DNA from: Microgenomates group bacterium
GTDB lineage: Bacteria; Patescibacteriota; Microgenomatia; UBA1406; GWC2-37-13
Direction of reading: 5' to 3'
DNA length: 8,607 nucleotides
Assembly (NCBI GenBank): GCA_028276105.1
Contig: JAPYWZ010000022.1
Coordinates: 1-8,607, forward strand
The position numbers and the translations under genes were made by a program. The stretch's first letter is position 1. Every line of letters starts with the position of its first letter. The notes beneath the pieces were generated by a model. That model saw only the letters and a program-made list of their open reading frames with translations. It made no database searches and was not told where the DNA came from. Below are positions 1 through 6,212 of the stretch, piece after piece.

Positions 1-2230
1 GTGTTATTGACGGTGAAGGAGTGATTGTTAATTGATTTTCTTGCTTAGTTGGCTCGGGGGTATTGGTTGGCGTAATTTCTTTGGGATGGTATTTTTCATC
101 GGATTGTTCTTTTACCCACTCATCAATCCCCTCTTGCCAACGATTTCTACCATCGGTAGAAACGGGATCGGTTTCTTTGATTAAAACATAGTCTTTATCA
201 CCAATTCTTTTATAAAAAGGAGAAATTTCTTTTGGTTCCGTTCCTTCAATAAAGTACTCTGATCTTACCGGAAAACCTTCTTTGGGAAGTCCTCCCAAAA
301 AGGCATCAATTTGTAAAGCCTTGACTTTTTCTGGTTTTTCGATTATCCCATCAGGATATTTTTCCAAAATTTTTTTCATAAGATAATGCCAAATTGGAGA
401 GGCACCAGTTATTCCTGAAGCAATTTTTGGATTCATGGGTGAATTATCATTATTACCCACCCAAACACCGACAACAATTGATTTAGTAAAACCAACGGCC
501 CAATTATCTCTTTTATCATCAGAAGTACCAGTTTTTACTGCTACAGTTTTTCCTGGAATTTTTAAAAATGAATTTGGACCAAAAACCTCAATCCTGGCGT
601 TGTTATCCGACAAAATATGAGAAATCAAAAAAGAAACTTCTTCTGAAAAGACTCTTTTTTCTTTTTTAGGTTGTGCTTTAAAAATCGTTTTTCCTTTAAA
701 GTCTTTAATCTCCAAAATCGATAACGGTTCTTTCTTAAGACCTCCCGAAGCAAAAACAGAAAAAGCAGAAGTTAACTCTAAAAGATTTGTTTCCCCACCA
801 CCCAAAGTGATAGATAGGCCAAAACGGGAAAGATTTTCTAAATTAGGAGCGAAGTTAGAAAGTCCCATCTCATAGGCTTTTTGTAAAAAAGACTTTAAAC
901 CAACAATTGCCAAAAGCTTAACCGCAGGAATATTAATTGAATTGCCTAAAGCAAACCTCAGTTGGACTGGCCCGCGAAACTTTCCATCATAGTTTTGAGG
1001 AATATAGTCTTTTCCTCCTTGATTGGGAAAAACGGTTTTTACATCCATTAAGACACTTGCTGGAGTATAGCCTTTTTCAAAAGCCAAAGCGTAGGTGATT
1101 GGTTTTAGAGTTGAGCCGGGTTGGCGCAGTCCTTGGGTAGCGACATTAAATTTACCAAAGGAAGGATCGTTAAAATCATAGGAACCCACCATCGCCAAAA
1201 TCTCACCGGTTTTTACATCTAAAACAACAACCGCCGCATTTTTAACATTGTAATTTTTAAGTTTTTCAATCTCTTGTTTGACGATCTTTTCTGCTTCATT
1301 TTGGATAGATAAAGAAAGAGTAGTTTTTATTTTCACACCGGTTTCTAAAATCTTTGGTCCAAACTCTTTCTCAACTAAATCTTTAACATAAAAAACAAAG
1401 TGGGGAGCGAAAATGGTAATTTTTGGCTGTTTAAAAGTTATTTTTTCCAAATCTTTTAAAGCTTTTTCTTCCTCTTTTTTGCTAATATACCCATCCTCAC
1501 GCATGCGTCTAAGCACTTGTTTGGCGCGACTCCTCCAAGCATCATTTTTACCAATAAAGGGTGAGTAATAAGTTGGACTTTGAGGCAGTCCGGCTAAAAT
1601 CGCTGACTCAACTAGATTTAAATCTTTTGGTGGTTTGCCAAAATATCCCATTGAGGCCGAAGCCACCCCCCAAAAACTACCACCATATGGAGCCTCGTTT
1701 AAATACATCTCCAAAATTTCATCTTTTTTATACCGTCTTTCCACTTCTATCGCCAAAATTATCTCTTTGATTTTTCGAGAAAGAGTTCTTTCTTTGGTTA
1801 AAAGAACATTTTTAATTAACTGCTGAGTGATCGTTGAACCTCCTTCTAAACGTCTTTTTAAGATAATATTGACTAACGCGCGAAGAATCCCGGTTTGAGA
1901 AATTCCTTGATGTTTATAAAAATTTTTATCTTCAATAGCAATGGTTGCTTTTTTTAAATAATCAGAGACTTCTTTTAAAGAAACCGGAATTCGATTTTTG
2001 TCTTTGTACATCTCATACAAAATTTTTCCATCGCGATCATAAAAAACCGTTGAATATCCGCTGTTGGTGGCAAGTTTTTTAGGTGAAGGTAAATCTTTGC
2101 TATACCAGGCAAATAAACCTAAAGAAACGATGAACAAAAAAAGAAAAGAAATTAGCAAAAAAAGCAAAGCTTTAAGAATTAACCGTTGCCAAAAATAGGC
2201 TTTTTGAATTCGTTCTTTTCGACTAATCAT
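1..2230 (-). CDS. Class A penicillin-binding protein, PBP1A family (C-terminus cut by window edge)
   Basis: This is a bifunctional peptidoglycan synthase that polymerises lipid II (glycosyltransferase) and cross-links peptide stems (transpeptidase) outside the membrane. 743 residues are readable with no stop before the window edge. A short basic N-terminus leads to one membrane helix at about 21-42. The GT51 glycosyltransferase spans roughly 70-245, with EDKNFYKHQG (catalytic Glu100), GGSTITQQ (130-137), RKIKE (152-156) and ILEMYLNEAPYGG (172-184). The transpeptidase has SxxK as STLK (Ser373 nucleophile, Lys376), SxN as SIN (431-433) and KTG at 566-568, so both active sites look intact. After the transpeptidase there is a tail of about 120 residues containing EYFIEGTEP (658-666), ending in a Thr/Pro-rich stretch from about 719. 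The start at 2230 is the only Met before residue 74 and gives a normal N-terminus. No Shine-Dalgarno precedes it; a -10 element lies 7 nt upstream, suggesting a leaderless mRNA. The mrcA/ponA/pbpF naming cannot be resolved. Confidence 0.96.
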   Translation of the reverse strand, partial: MISRKERIQKAYFWQRLILKALLFLLISFLFLFIVSLGLFAWYSKDLPSPKKLATNSGYSTVFYDRDGKILYEMYKDKNRIPVSLKEVSDYLKKATIAIEDKNFYKHQGISQTGILRALVNIILKRRLEGGSTITQQLIKNVLLTKERTLSRKIKEIILAIEVERRYKKDEILEMYLNEAPYGGSFWGVASASMGYFGKPPKDLNLVESAILAGLPQSPTYYSPFIGKNDAWRSRAKQVLRRMREDGYISKKEEEKALKDLEKITFKQPKITIFAPHFVFYVKDLVEKEFGPKILETGVKIKTTLSLSIQNEAEKIVKQEIEKLKNYNVKNAAVVVLDVKTGEILAMVGSYDFNDPSFGKFNVATQGLRQPGSTLKPITYALAFEKGYTPASVLMDVKTVFPNQGGKDYIPQNYDGKFRGPVQLRFALGNSINIPAVKLLAIVGLKSFLQKAYEMGLSNFAPNLENLSRFGLSITLGGGETNLLELTSAFSVFASGGLKKEPLSILEIKDFKGKTIFKAQPKKEKRVFSEEVSFLISHILSDNNARIEVFGPNSFLKIPGKTVAVKTGTSDDKRDNWAVGFTKSIVVGVWVGNNDNSPMNPKIASGITGASPIWHYLMKKILEKYPDGIIEKPEKVKALQIDAFLGGLPKEGFPVRSEYFIEGTEPKEISPFYKRIGDKDYVLIKETDPVSTDGRNRWQEGIDEWVKEQSDEKYHPKEITPTNTPEPTKQENQLTITPSPSIT

Positions 2231-2237
2231 AAAATTT

Positions 2238-2246
2238 AGTATATCA
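2238..2246 (-). promoter_or_regulatory. Extended -10 promoter of the PBP1A gene (predicted leaderless)
   Basis: Read on the minus strand the sequence is TGA-TATACT, an extended -10 (TGn plus a hexamer one base from TATAAT). No recognisable -35 lies 16-18 nt upstream, as is common for extended -10 promoters. Only 7 nt separate the hexamer from the ATG at 2230, so transcription would start at or within a base or two of the start codon. That agrees with the absence of a ribosome binding site. This is a prediction from sequence alone. Confidence 0.5.
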
Positions 2247-2249
2247 CTT

Positions 2250-2258
2250 TGCTATAAT
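2250..2258 (+). promoter_or_regulatory. Extended -10 promoter for the microprotein-recG unit
   Basis: The sequence TGC-TATAAT is a perfect -10 hexamer with the TGn extension. There is no convincing -35 at 2230-2235. The expected start of transcription is near 2265, exactly at the foot of the GC-rich hairpin at 2266-2297. The element lies 3 bp from the oppositely directed -10 element at 2238-2246, so the two RNA polymerase footprints must overlap. Confidence 0.55.
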
Positions 2259-2265
2259 ATTTTAT

Positions 2266-2297
2266 AGCCCTTTGCGCCGTTTATAATCGGCGAGGCT
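2266..2297 (+). promoter_or_regulatory. 5'-leader hairpin of the microprotein-recG mRNA
   Basis: CGCCG (2275-2279) pairs with CGGCG (2288-2292) around an 8-nt AT loop. An outer AGCC (2266-2269) pairs with GGCT (2294-2297), with a 5-nt against 1-nt internal loop. This is the most GC-rich short stretch in an otherwise AT-rich gap and would sit at the very 5' end of the predicted mRNA. The only SD-like run before the ATG at 2309, GAGG at 2292-2295, lies inside the 3' strand of the stem, so the fold could block initiation or stabilise the mRNA. It does not end in a T-run and so is not a typical terminator. Its function is inference. Confidence 0.4.
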
Positions 2298-2308
2298 TTA
2301 GTAAGTAT

Positions 2309-2476
2309 ATGCCAAAAAGTTATAAAATAAAGGTAGAGTGGTATAAAATGAAATATCCAAAATTTTTTTTAAAAATTAAAAGAATAAAAAAAGAAACTTG
2401 GCTTAAGATTTTAATCTTTATTTCTTCTTTGATTTTGATTTTATCATCTTTGGCACCGTTTTTACTGTTAAAATAA
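2309..2476 (+). CDS. Single-pass membrane microprotein upstream of recG (55 or 42 aa)
   Basis: I do not recognise this gene as a named family. The ORF runs from ATG 2309 to TAA 2474-2476 (55 aa), with an in-frame ATG at 2348 giving 42 aa. The N-terminal half is highly basic (KIKRIKKETWLK). It is followed by one hydrophobic helix of about 20 residues rich in Ile, Leu, Ser and Phe and ending APFLLLK, so a cytoplasmic N-terminus and a membrane anchor are expected. It lies between a good promoter and recG, with 9 nt between its stop and the recG ATG, which suggests co-transcription and coupled translation. The start is uncertain: GAGG lies 13 nt before 2309, while only a weak GAG lies 9 nt before 2348. 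It is in the same frame as recG, separated by a single stop. The alternative is a non-coding leader, but the basic-then-hydrophobic pattern argues for a real peptide. Confidence 0.5.
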   Translation: MPKSYKIKVEWYKMKYPKFFLKIKRIKKETWLKILIFISSLILILSSLAPFLLLK

Positions 2477-2485
2477 AAAAACTTT

Positions 2486-4534
2486 ATGTTTCTTGAACAA
2501 CCAATTGATAAACTGCCATCAACCAGTCAAACAACGATTAAGCGTTTTAAAAAAATTGGTATCAAAACTTTTTTCGATCTTTTAAATTACTTTCCTTTTC
2601 GCTATGAAAACTACTCATTAATCTCTTCCATAGAAAAAGCTCAACCAGGAGAAAAACTAACTCTTAAGGGAAAAATTATTGATAAAAAAGAAGAAAGAAC
2701 TAAAAAAGGTTTAAGACTACAAAAATTTCTTCTTTATGATGGAACAGGAAAAATAGAGATTGTTTTTTATAATCAACCTTATCTTTTAAAGGTTATTCCT
2801 TTTGAAAAAGAAGTTTCTTTTGCTGGCGAAGTTAACGAATTTGGAAAAAAAATTATTATGACCCCTTTTGAATGGGAAGTTGAAACAAATATTCACACTG
2901 GAAGATTAGTCCCAATTTATCCGGAAAAAAAAGGTTTATCATCTAGAGTAATTCGCGAAAAAATTTTTTGGCTTCTTTCGCAACTTAAAGAAAACGAAAT
3001 TTTAGAAATTTTTCCCAAAGAAATTGTCTCTTATAACAATCTTCTTTCAGAATATTTAGCTTACCAAAATATTCACTTCCCAAAAAACAGGGAGTTGGCT
3101 GAAAAATCAAAAAAACGTTTGGCGTTTGATGAGCTTTTTGTGATACAACTTTCAGCATTCTTGGTTAAAAAAGAATGGGAAAAAGAAAAAGTAGGTCATC
3201 GATTTTTAGTTTCAGGTAAACACCTTACTCGTTTTTTGGATTTTATAAAAAATCTTCCTTTTCAATTAACAGGGGCTCAAAAACGGGTGATAAAAGAAAT
3301 TTTAAATGATTTGGGAAAAGAAAAACCAATGAACCGATTTTTACAAGGCGATGTTGGTTCGGGAAAAACGGTGGTGGCGGCTTGTGCGTGTTATTTAGCC
3401 TATCTTAATGGTTTTCAATCGCTTTTTATGGCACCAACTGAGATCTTAGCTAAACAACATTTTCAAACGCTTTCTTCTCTTTTTAAAAATTATCCAATAA
3501 AAATTGGTCTTCAGACAAGAACAGAAAAGATAAATAAAAAAAGAAAAGACAACGAGGTGATTTTTGATTTTGACATCATTGTTGGTACCCATGCTCTTTT
3601 AAATGAGAAGTTAAAATTTTCCCGGGTAGGTTTGGTTATTATTGACGAACAACATCGATTTGGAGTCCGCCAAAGAGCTTTATTAAAAGAAAAAGGATTA
3701 AACCCTCATCTTTTAACAATGACGGCCACCCCAATTCCGCGAACTGTTGCTTTAGTTTTGTATGGGGAACTAGACATTTCTTATCTTGATGAGATGCCAA
3801 AAGGAAGACTACCTGTTAAAACCTATCTTGTCCCTCAGGAAAAAAGAGAAAAAGCTTATCAATGGATAAAAGAAAAAATTAAAAACGAAAATGCCTCAGT
3901 CTTTATCGTTTGCCCTTTAATTGAGGAATCGGAAGTTGAAACAATGAAATCAGTAAAAGCCGCCAAAAAAGAATTTGAAAATCTTAAAAAAATTTTTTCG
4001 GAGTTTAAATTGGGACTGCTTCATGGCAAATTAAAAAATGAAGAAAAAAATAAGGTTCTTTTGGATTTTCGAAACGACAAGATAAAAATTTTAGTCACCA
4101 CACCTGTGGTTGAGGTTGGGATCGATATTCCTCAAGCAACAATTATGGTTATTGAAGCCGCCGAACGTTTTGGTTTGGCTCAACTTCATCAACTTCGGGG
4201 CCGAGTCGGCCGTTCCAATAAGCAGTCTTACTGTTTTCTTTTTACTACCAGTAACGCCCCTGAGGTGATAGAAAGGTTGACATTTTTCTCAAAAACTAAT
4301 CTTGGGATAAAACTGGCAGAGTACGATCTTCAAACAAGAGGGCCAGGCGAGATTTATGGGGAAAAACAACATGGTTTTATTAATTTAAAAGTAGCCTCTT
4401 TTACCGATTATGAACTTATCTCTAAAACAAAAAACGCGGTGAATTATTTTGTTGCCCACTATCAACTTTCTCAATTTCCCCTTTTATCACAAAAAATCAA
4501 AGAGTATCAGATTAAACAGATAACTAGAGATTAA
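2486..4534 (+). CDS. recG: ATP-dependent DNA helicase RecG
   Basis: This is a superfamily 2 helicase that reverses stalled replication forks and branch-migrates Holliday junctions in the cytoplasm. At 682 aa it is close to the family norm (E. coli about 693). The N-terminal wedge with an OB fold occupies roughly 55-150, including FLLYDGTGKIEIVFYN. The motor follows: Q-motif-like LTGAQKRV (261-268), Walker A GDVGSGKT (288-295), DEQH box continuing into RFGVRQR (387-396), motif III TATPIPRT (413-420), LHGK (512-515), motif V TTPVVEVGIDIP (538-549) and motif VI QLHQLRGRVGR (566-576). The RecG-specific TRG region DLQTRGPGEIYGEKQHG (614-630), which couples ATP hydrolysis to DNA movement, is intact and separates it from PriA, Mfd and UvrB. 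No Shine-Dalgarno precedes the ATG. Translation probably relies on coupling to the microprotein stop 9 nt upstream. Confidence 0.98.
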   Translation: MFLEQPIDKLPSTSQTTIKRFKKIGIKTFFDLLNYFPFRYENYSLISSIEKAQPGEKLTLKGKIIDKKEERTKKGLRLQKFLLYDGTGKIEIVFYNQPYLLKVIPFEKEVSFAGEVNEFGKKIIMTPFEWEVETNIHTGRLVPIYPEKKGLSSRVIREKIFWLLSQLKENEILEIFPKEIVSYNNLLSEYLAYQNIHFPKNRELAEKSKKRLAFDELFVIQLSAFLVKKEWEKEKVGHRFLVSGKHLTRFLDFIKNLPFQLTGAQKRVIKEILNDLGKEKPMNRFLQGDVGSGKTVVAACACYLAYLNGFQSLFMAPTEILAKQHFQTLSSLFKNYPIKIGLQTRTEKINKKRKDNEVIFDFDIIVGTHALLNEKLKFSRVGLVIIDEQHRFGVRQRALLKEKGLNPHLLTMTATPIPRTVALVLYGELDISYLDEMPKGRLPVKTYLVPQEKREKAYQWIKEKIKNENASVFIVCPLIEESEVETMKSVKAAKKEFENLKKIFSEFKLGLLHGKLKNEEKNKVLLDFRNDKIKILVTTPVVEVGIDIPQATIMVIEAAERFGLAQLHQLRGRVGRSNKQSYCFLFTTSNAPEVIERLTFFSKTNLGIKLAEYDLQTRGPGEIYGEKQHGFINLKVASFTDYELISKTKNAVNYFVAHYQLSQFPLLSQKIKEYQIKQITRD

Positions 4535-4537
4535 AAT

Positions 4538-4588
4538 CACCAAACACCTCACACCAAACACCTAACTTCCAACACCTAGCACCTAACA
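4538..4588 (+). repeat. 14-bp direct repeat CACCAAACACCT(C/A)A with degenerate continuation
   Basis: Positions 4538-4551 and 4552-4565 are the same 14-mer with one base difference. The array decays into CTTCCAACACCTA and GCACCTAACA up to 4588. The word ACACCTA or CACCTAA recurs, and the plus strand has a single G in 51 bases. It starts 4 bp after the recG stop codon. Confidence 0.75.
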
Positions 4589-4611
4589 TTTAAGACAAAA
4601 AATAAAAAAAA

Positions 4612-4773
4612 ATATATATCAAAAAGCATATATCAAAAATCAAAATGACATATCAAAAATGAATAGTAAGCAAAGTAAATATTTTTTTAATTTTTTTATA
4701 TAGTTCTTTTTTAATTTTGATTTGTCATTTTGCATTTTAATTTTTGATTTTTGATATTTGATATTTGATATAT
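4612..4773. repeat. Long imperfect AT-rich inverted repeat of an ATATCAAAAATCAAAA word family
   Basis: The left arm (4612-4666) repeats ATATATCAAAAA, ATATATCAAAAATCAAAATG and CATATCAAAAATG. The right arm (4711-4773) carries the same words on the opposite strand, including TTTTGATTTGTCATTTTG, and ends in an exact 7-bp array (4741-4768): TTTTTGA twice, then TATTTGA twice. Between the arms lie T-runs (4682-4697). Transcripts from either direction could fold into a long weak hairpin, so a bidirectional terminator role is possible but unproven. Confidence 0.65.
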
Positions 4774-4777
4774 TAAC

Positions 4778-4840
4778 AACGTTTACACAATGTTTACCAA
4801 GTCAGACTTGGTTTACACTACTTTTTACACTAATTTTCAC
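4778..4840 (+). repeat. TTTACAC repeat block, period about 10-12 bp
   Basis: Successive units end in the same word: AACGTTTACAC (4778-4788), AATGTTTACC (4789-4798), CTTGGTTTACAC (4807-4818), TACTTTTTACAC (4819-4830) and TAATTTTCAC (4831-4840). The regularity is broken only by the palindrome centred at 4804. Confidence 0.6.
4796..4812. repeat. Perfect 8-bp palindrome ACCAAGTC-A-GACTTGGT
   Basis: The two arms (4796-4803 and 4805-4812) are exact reverse complements around one base. As RNA it would form a 6-bp stem with a 5-nt loop. A T-rich stretch (4821-4826) follows about 8 nt downstream on the plus strand, so it could be a poor recG terminator, about 260 nt past the stop. It could equally be a dyad for a DNA-binding protein, or part of the repeat mosaic. 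Confidence 0.5.
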
Positions 4841-4920
4841 TCTCCCAATCTCCATTAATCTCTACTTATCTCTATTAATCTCAATGTATCTCTATAAATC
4901 TCTATTTATCTCTATTTTAT
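4841..4920 (+). repeat. Exact 10-bp tandem array, 8 copies, consensus TCTATTAATC
   Basis: Eight units follow each other with no insertion or deletion: TCTCCCAATC, TCCATTAATC, TCTACTTATC, TCTATTAATC, TCAATGTATC, TCTATAAATC, TCTATTTATC and TCTATTTTAT. The positions TC at the start and ATC at the end are nearly invariant, while the middle varies. The plus strand contains one G in 80 bases. Confidence 0.88.
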
Positions 4921-4968
4921 ATTCGCATAATTCGCGTCATTCGCATATTCATTCGTATCATTCGTATC
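4921..4968 (+). repeat. 9-bp tandem array, 5 copies, consensus ATTCG(C/T)(A/G)T(A/C)
   Basis: The units are ATTCGCATA (4921), ATTCGCGTC (4930) and ATTCGCATA (4939). A 3-bp TTC interruption (4948-4950) follows, then ATTCGTATC twice (4951 and 4960). The array begins at the base where the 10-bp array ends, so period and sequence change abruptly. The nearest gene is pilC, whose stop is 33 bp further on. Confidence 0.85.
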
Positions 4969-4990
4969 TTTATAAAGTTTAACATTTCCT

Positions 4991-5019
4991 AAAAACTTCT
5001 TTACTTAAACGAAGAAGTT
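4991..5019 (-). terminator. Possible intrinsic terminator of pilC overlapping its stop codon
   Basis: On the minus strand AACTTCTT (5019-5012) and AAGAAGTT (5001-4994) form an 8-bp stem with a 10-nt loop. The stem runs directly into a T-run (4995-4991). The stop codon TAA at 5003-5001 lies at the edge of the 3' arm. The stem holds only two G-C pairs, so it is weak by E. coli standards, although AT-rich genomes tolerate this. Confidence 0.35.
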
Positions 5020-6206
5020 AGATTATAAATTGGAGTAATAACAGACATTACCAAAAACCCAACACCCACTCCTAAAAAAACCAAAATCGCCGGCTCAATT
5101 AAGGTGGTCATTGCTTTAACAGCCAGTTCCGACTCCATCTCAAAATAGCGAGAGATTCTTCCCAAAGTATCATCTAAATGACCGGTTTGTTCACCTACTT
5201 GAGTCATTTGGACTAAAATTGGGGGGAATATTTCCTCTTCTTCCTCCATTGCTGTTCCTAAAGAAACACCTTTTTCCACTTTTTTATAAATATTTGAAAA
5301 AGCTTTTTGATAAACTAGATTTTCTGAAGTATCTTTAACTATCTCCAAAGCCTCCAAAATCGAAACTCCTGAGCCAATAAGAATAGAAAGGGTTCTTGTT
5401 ACATCAACCAAACTTGATGTTTTAATCACTTCTTTTAAAACGGGAATTTTTAAAAGAGTTGAGTCGTAAAGAAGTTTTCCCTCTTTAGTTTTAAGATAAT
5501 TTCGAAAAACTATAATTATTAAAAAAGTTCCACCAACAACCAAAGGCCAAAATTTGGTCATAAAAGAAGAGATAAAAATCAACAACTTAGTCGTCAATGG
5601 TAAATCAATGTTAAAGTCTTTATAAAGATTCAAAAGCCTTGGTAAAACAAAAGTAATCATGATAAAAATAACAATAATCATGGCAATGATAATAATTACC
5701 GGATAAATTAAGGATCCTTTAACTTTTGCTTTAAACTCGCGTTCTTTTTCCAAGTTGTCAGCTAGTTTTAAAAGAATCTCCGCCAATTTTCCTGAAGCCT
5801 CACCGGAGCGAACTAAAGCAATGTAAAGATGAGAAAAATAAGAAGTATATTTCTTCAAAGCCATTGAAAAAGAATTACCGGCTTTAATTTCTTCAGAGAG
5901 ATCAGTAATTATTTTTTTAAAGCTTTGTTTGGTGGTTTGTTTTTTTAAAATATCTAAAGCTTCAATTAAAGTCAAACCGGCATTGAGCATCATCGCCACT
6001 TGGCGGGTAAAGTTGACAATATCAGAAAAATTTACCCGATCAAAAATAGCACTTAAAAAAGAAATCTGCTGTTCTTTTTCTTTTTTTATCTCAATCACAA
6101 AAAGTCCTTTTTCCTTTAAATAATCTTTTACGTCTTCTTCTTTTTCTGCCTCAATTTTTCCTTTTTTGATTTTTCCGTTTTGAATGACTTTATAGTAAAA
6201 TCTCAT
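5001..6206 (-). CDS. pilC: Type IV pilus inner-membrane platform protein PilC (T2SS GspF family)
   Basis: This polytopic inner-membrane protein is the platform that PilB and PilT act on to add or remove pilin subunits. Its 401 aa is the usual family length. The N-terminal cytoplasmic module (about 1-45, MRFYYKVIQNGKIKKGKIEA) is followed by two T2SSF repeats. The repeats carry matching signatures, GEASGKLAEILLKLADNLEKE (135-155) and GEQTGHLDDTLGRISRYFEME (338-358). Membrane helices lie at about 166-188, 208-234 and 368-391. The repeats face the cytoplasm and are where the ATPases dock. An acidic run of five Glu (321-325) precedes the conserved IFPPILVQM. The ATG begins 6 nt after the pilT stop with no Shine-Dalgarno, so translation is probably coupled to pilT. 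GspF of a type II secretion system is an alternative, but the adjacent pilT favours a pilus. Confidence 0.95.
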   Translation of the reverse strand: MRFYYKVIQNGKIKKGKIEAEKEEDVKDYLKEKGLFVIEIKKEKEQQISFLSAIFDRVNFSDIVNFTRQVAMMLNAGLTLIEALDILKKQTTKQSFKKIITDLSEEIKAGNSFSMALKKYTSYFSHLYIALVRSGEASGKLAEILLKLADNLEKEREFKAKVKGSLIYPVIIIIAMIIVIFIMITFVLPRLLNLYKDFNIDLPLTTKLLIFISSFMTKFWPLVVGGTFLIIIVFRNYLKTKEGKLLYDSTLLKIPVLKEVIKTSSLVDVTRTLSILIGSGVSILEALEIVKDTSENLVYQKAFSNIYKKVEKGVSLGTAMEEEEEIFPPILVQMTQVGEQTGHLDDTLGRISRYFEMESELAVKAMTTLIEPAILVFLGVGVGFLVMSVITPIYNLTSSFK

Positions 6207-6212
6207 AAAAAT

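Larger units (their letters stand above)
4535..5000. other. Gene-free intergenic region between convergent recG and pilC, made of short repeats
   Basis: These 466 bp separate the stops of recG (plus) and pilC (minus). I see no credible gene. The open frame at 4758-4982 merely translates the repeats into a Ser/Tyr/Leu/His low-complexity string. Almost the whole region consists of consecutive short repeat families with different periods: 14 bp (4538-4588), an AT-rich word on opposite strands (4612-4773), TTTACAC (4778-4840), exact 10 bp (4841-4920) and 9 bp (4921-4968). The plus strand of several blocks is nearly free of G. No strong GC-rich terminator for recG is present; the T-runs at 4682-4697 and the palindrome at 4796-4812 are the only candidates. 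Confidence 0.85.

Noticed and set aside
435..620. 61-codon plus-strand frame, and similar short frames at 1561-1826
   Set aside because: They lie antisense to the conserved transpeptidase and glycosyltransferase codons of the PBP1A gene, which has all its active-site motifs on the minus strand.
2266..2297. tRNA or intrinsic terminator in the divergent gap
   Set aside because: There is only one hairpin with no cloverleaf or T-loop sequence, and no T-run follows the stem. A 5'-leader hairpin fits better.
4841..4968. CRISPR array
   Set aside because: Units are 9-10 bp with no unique spacers between them and no cas gene is present. These are plain short tandem repeats.
4758..4982. Open frame of 74 codons on the plus strand
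   Set aside because: It translates directly through the TTTACAC, 10-bp and 9-bp repeat arrays. The protein is a low-complexity Leu/Ser/Tyr/Ile/His string and no ribosome site precedes it.
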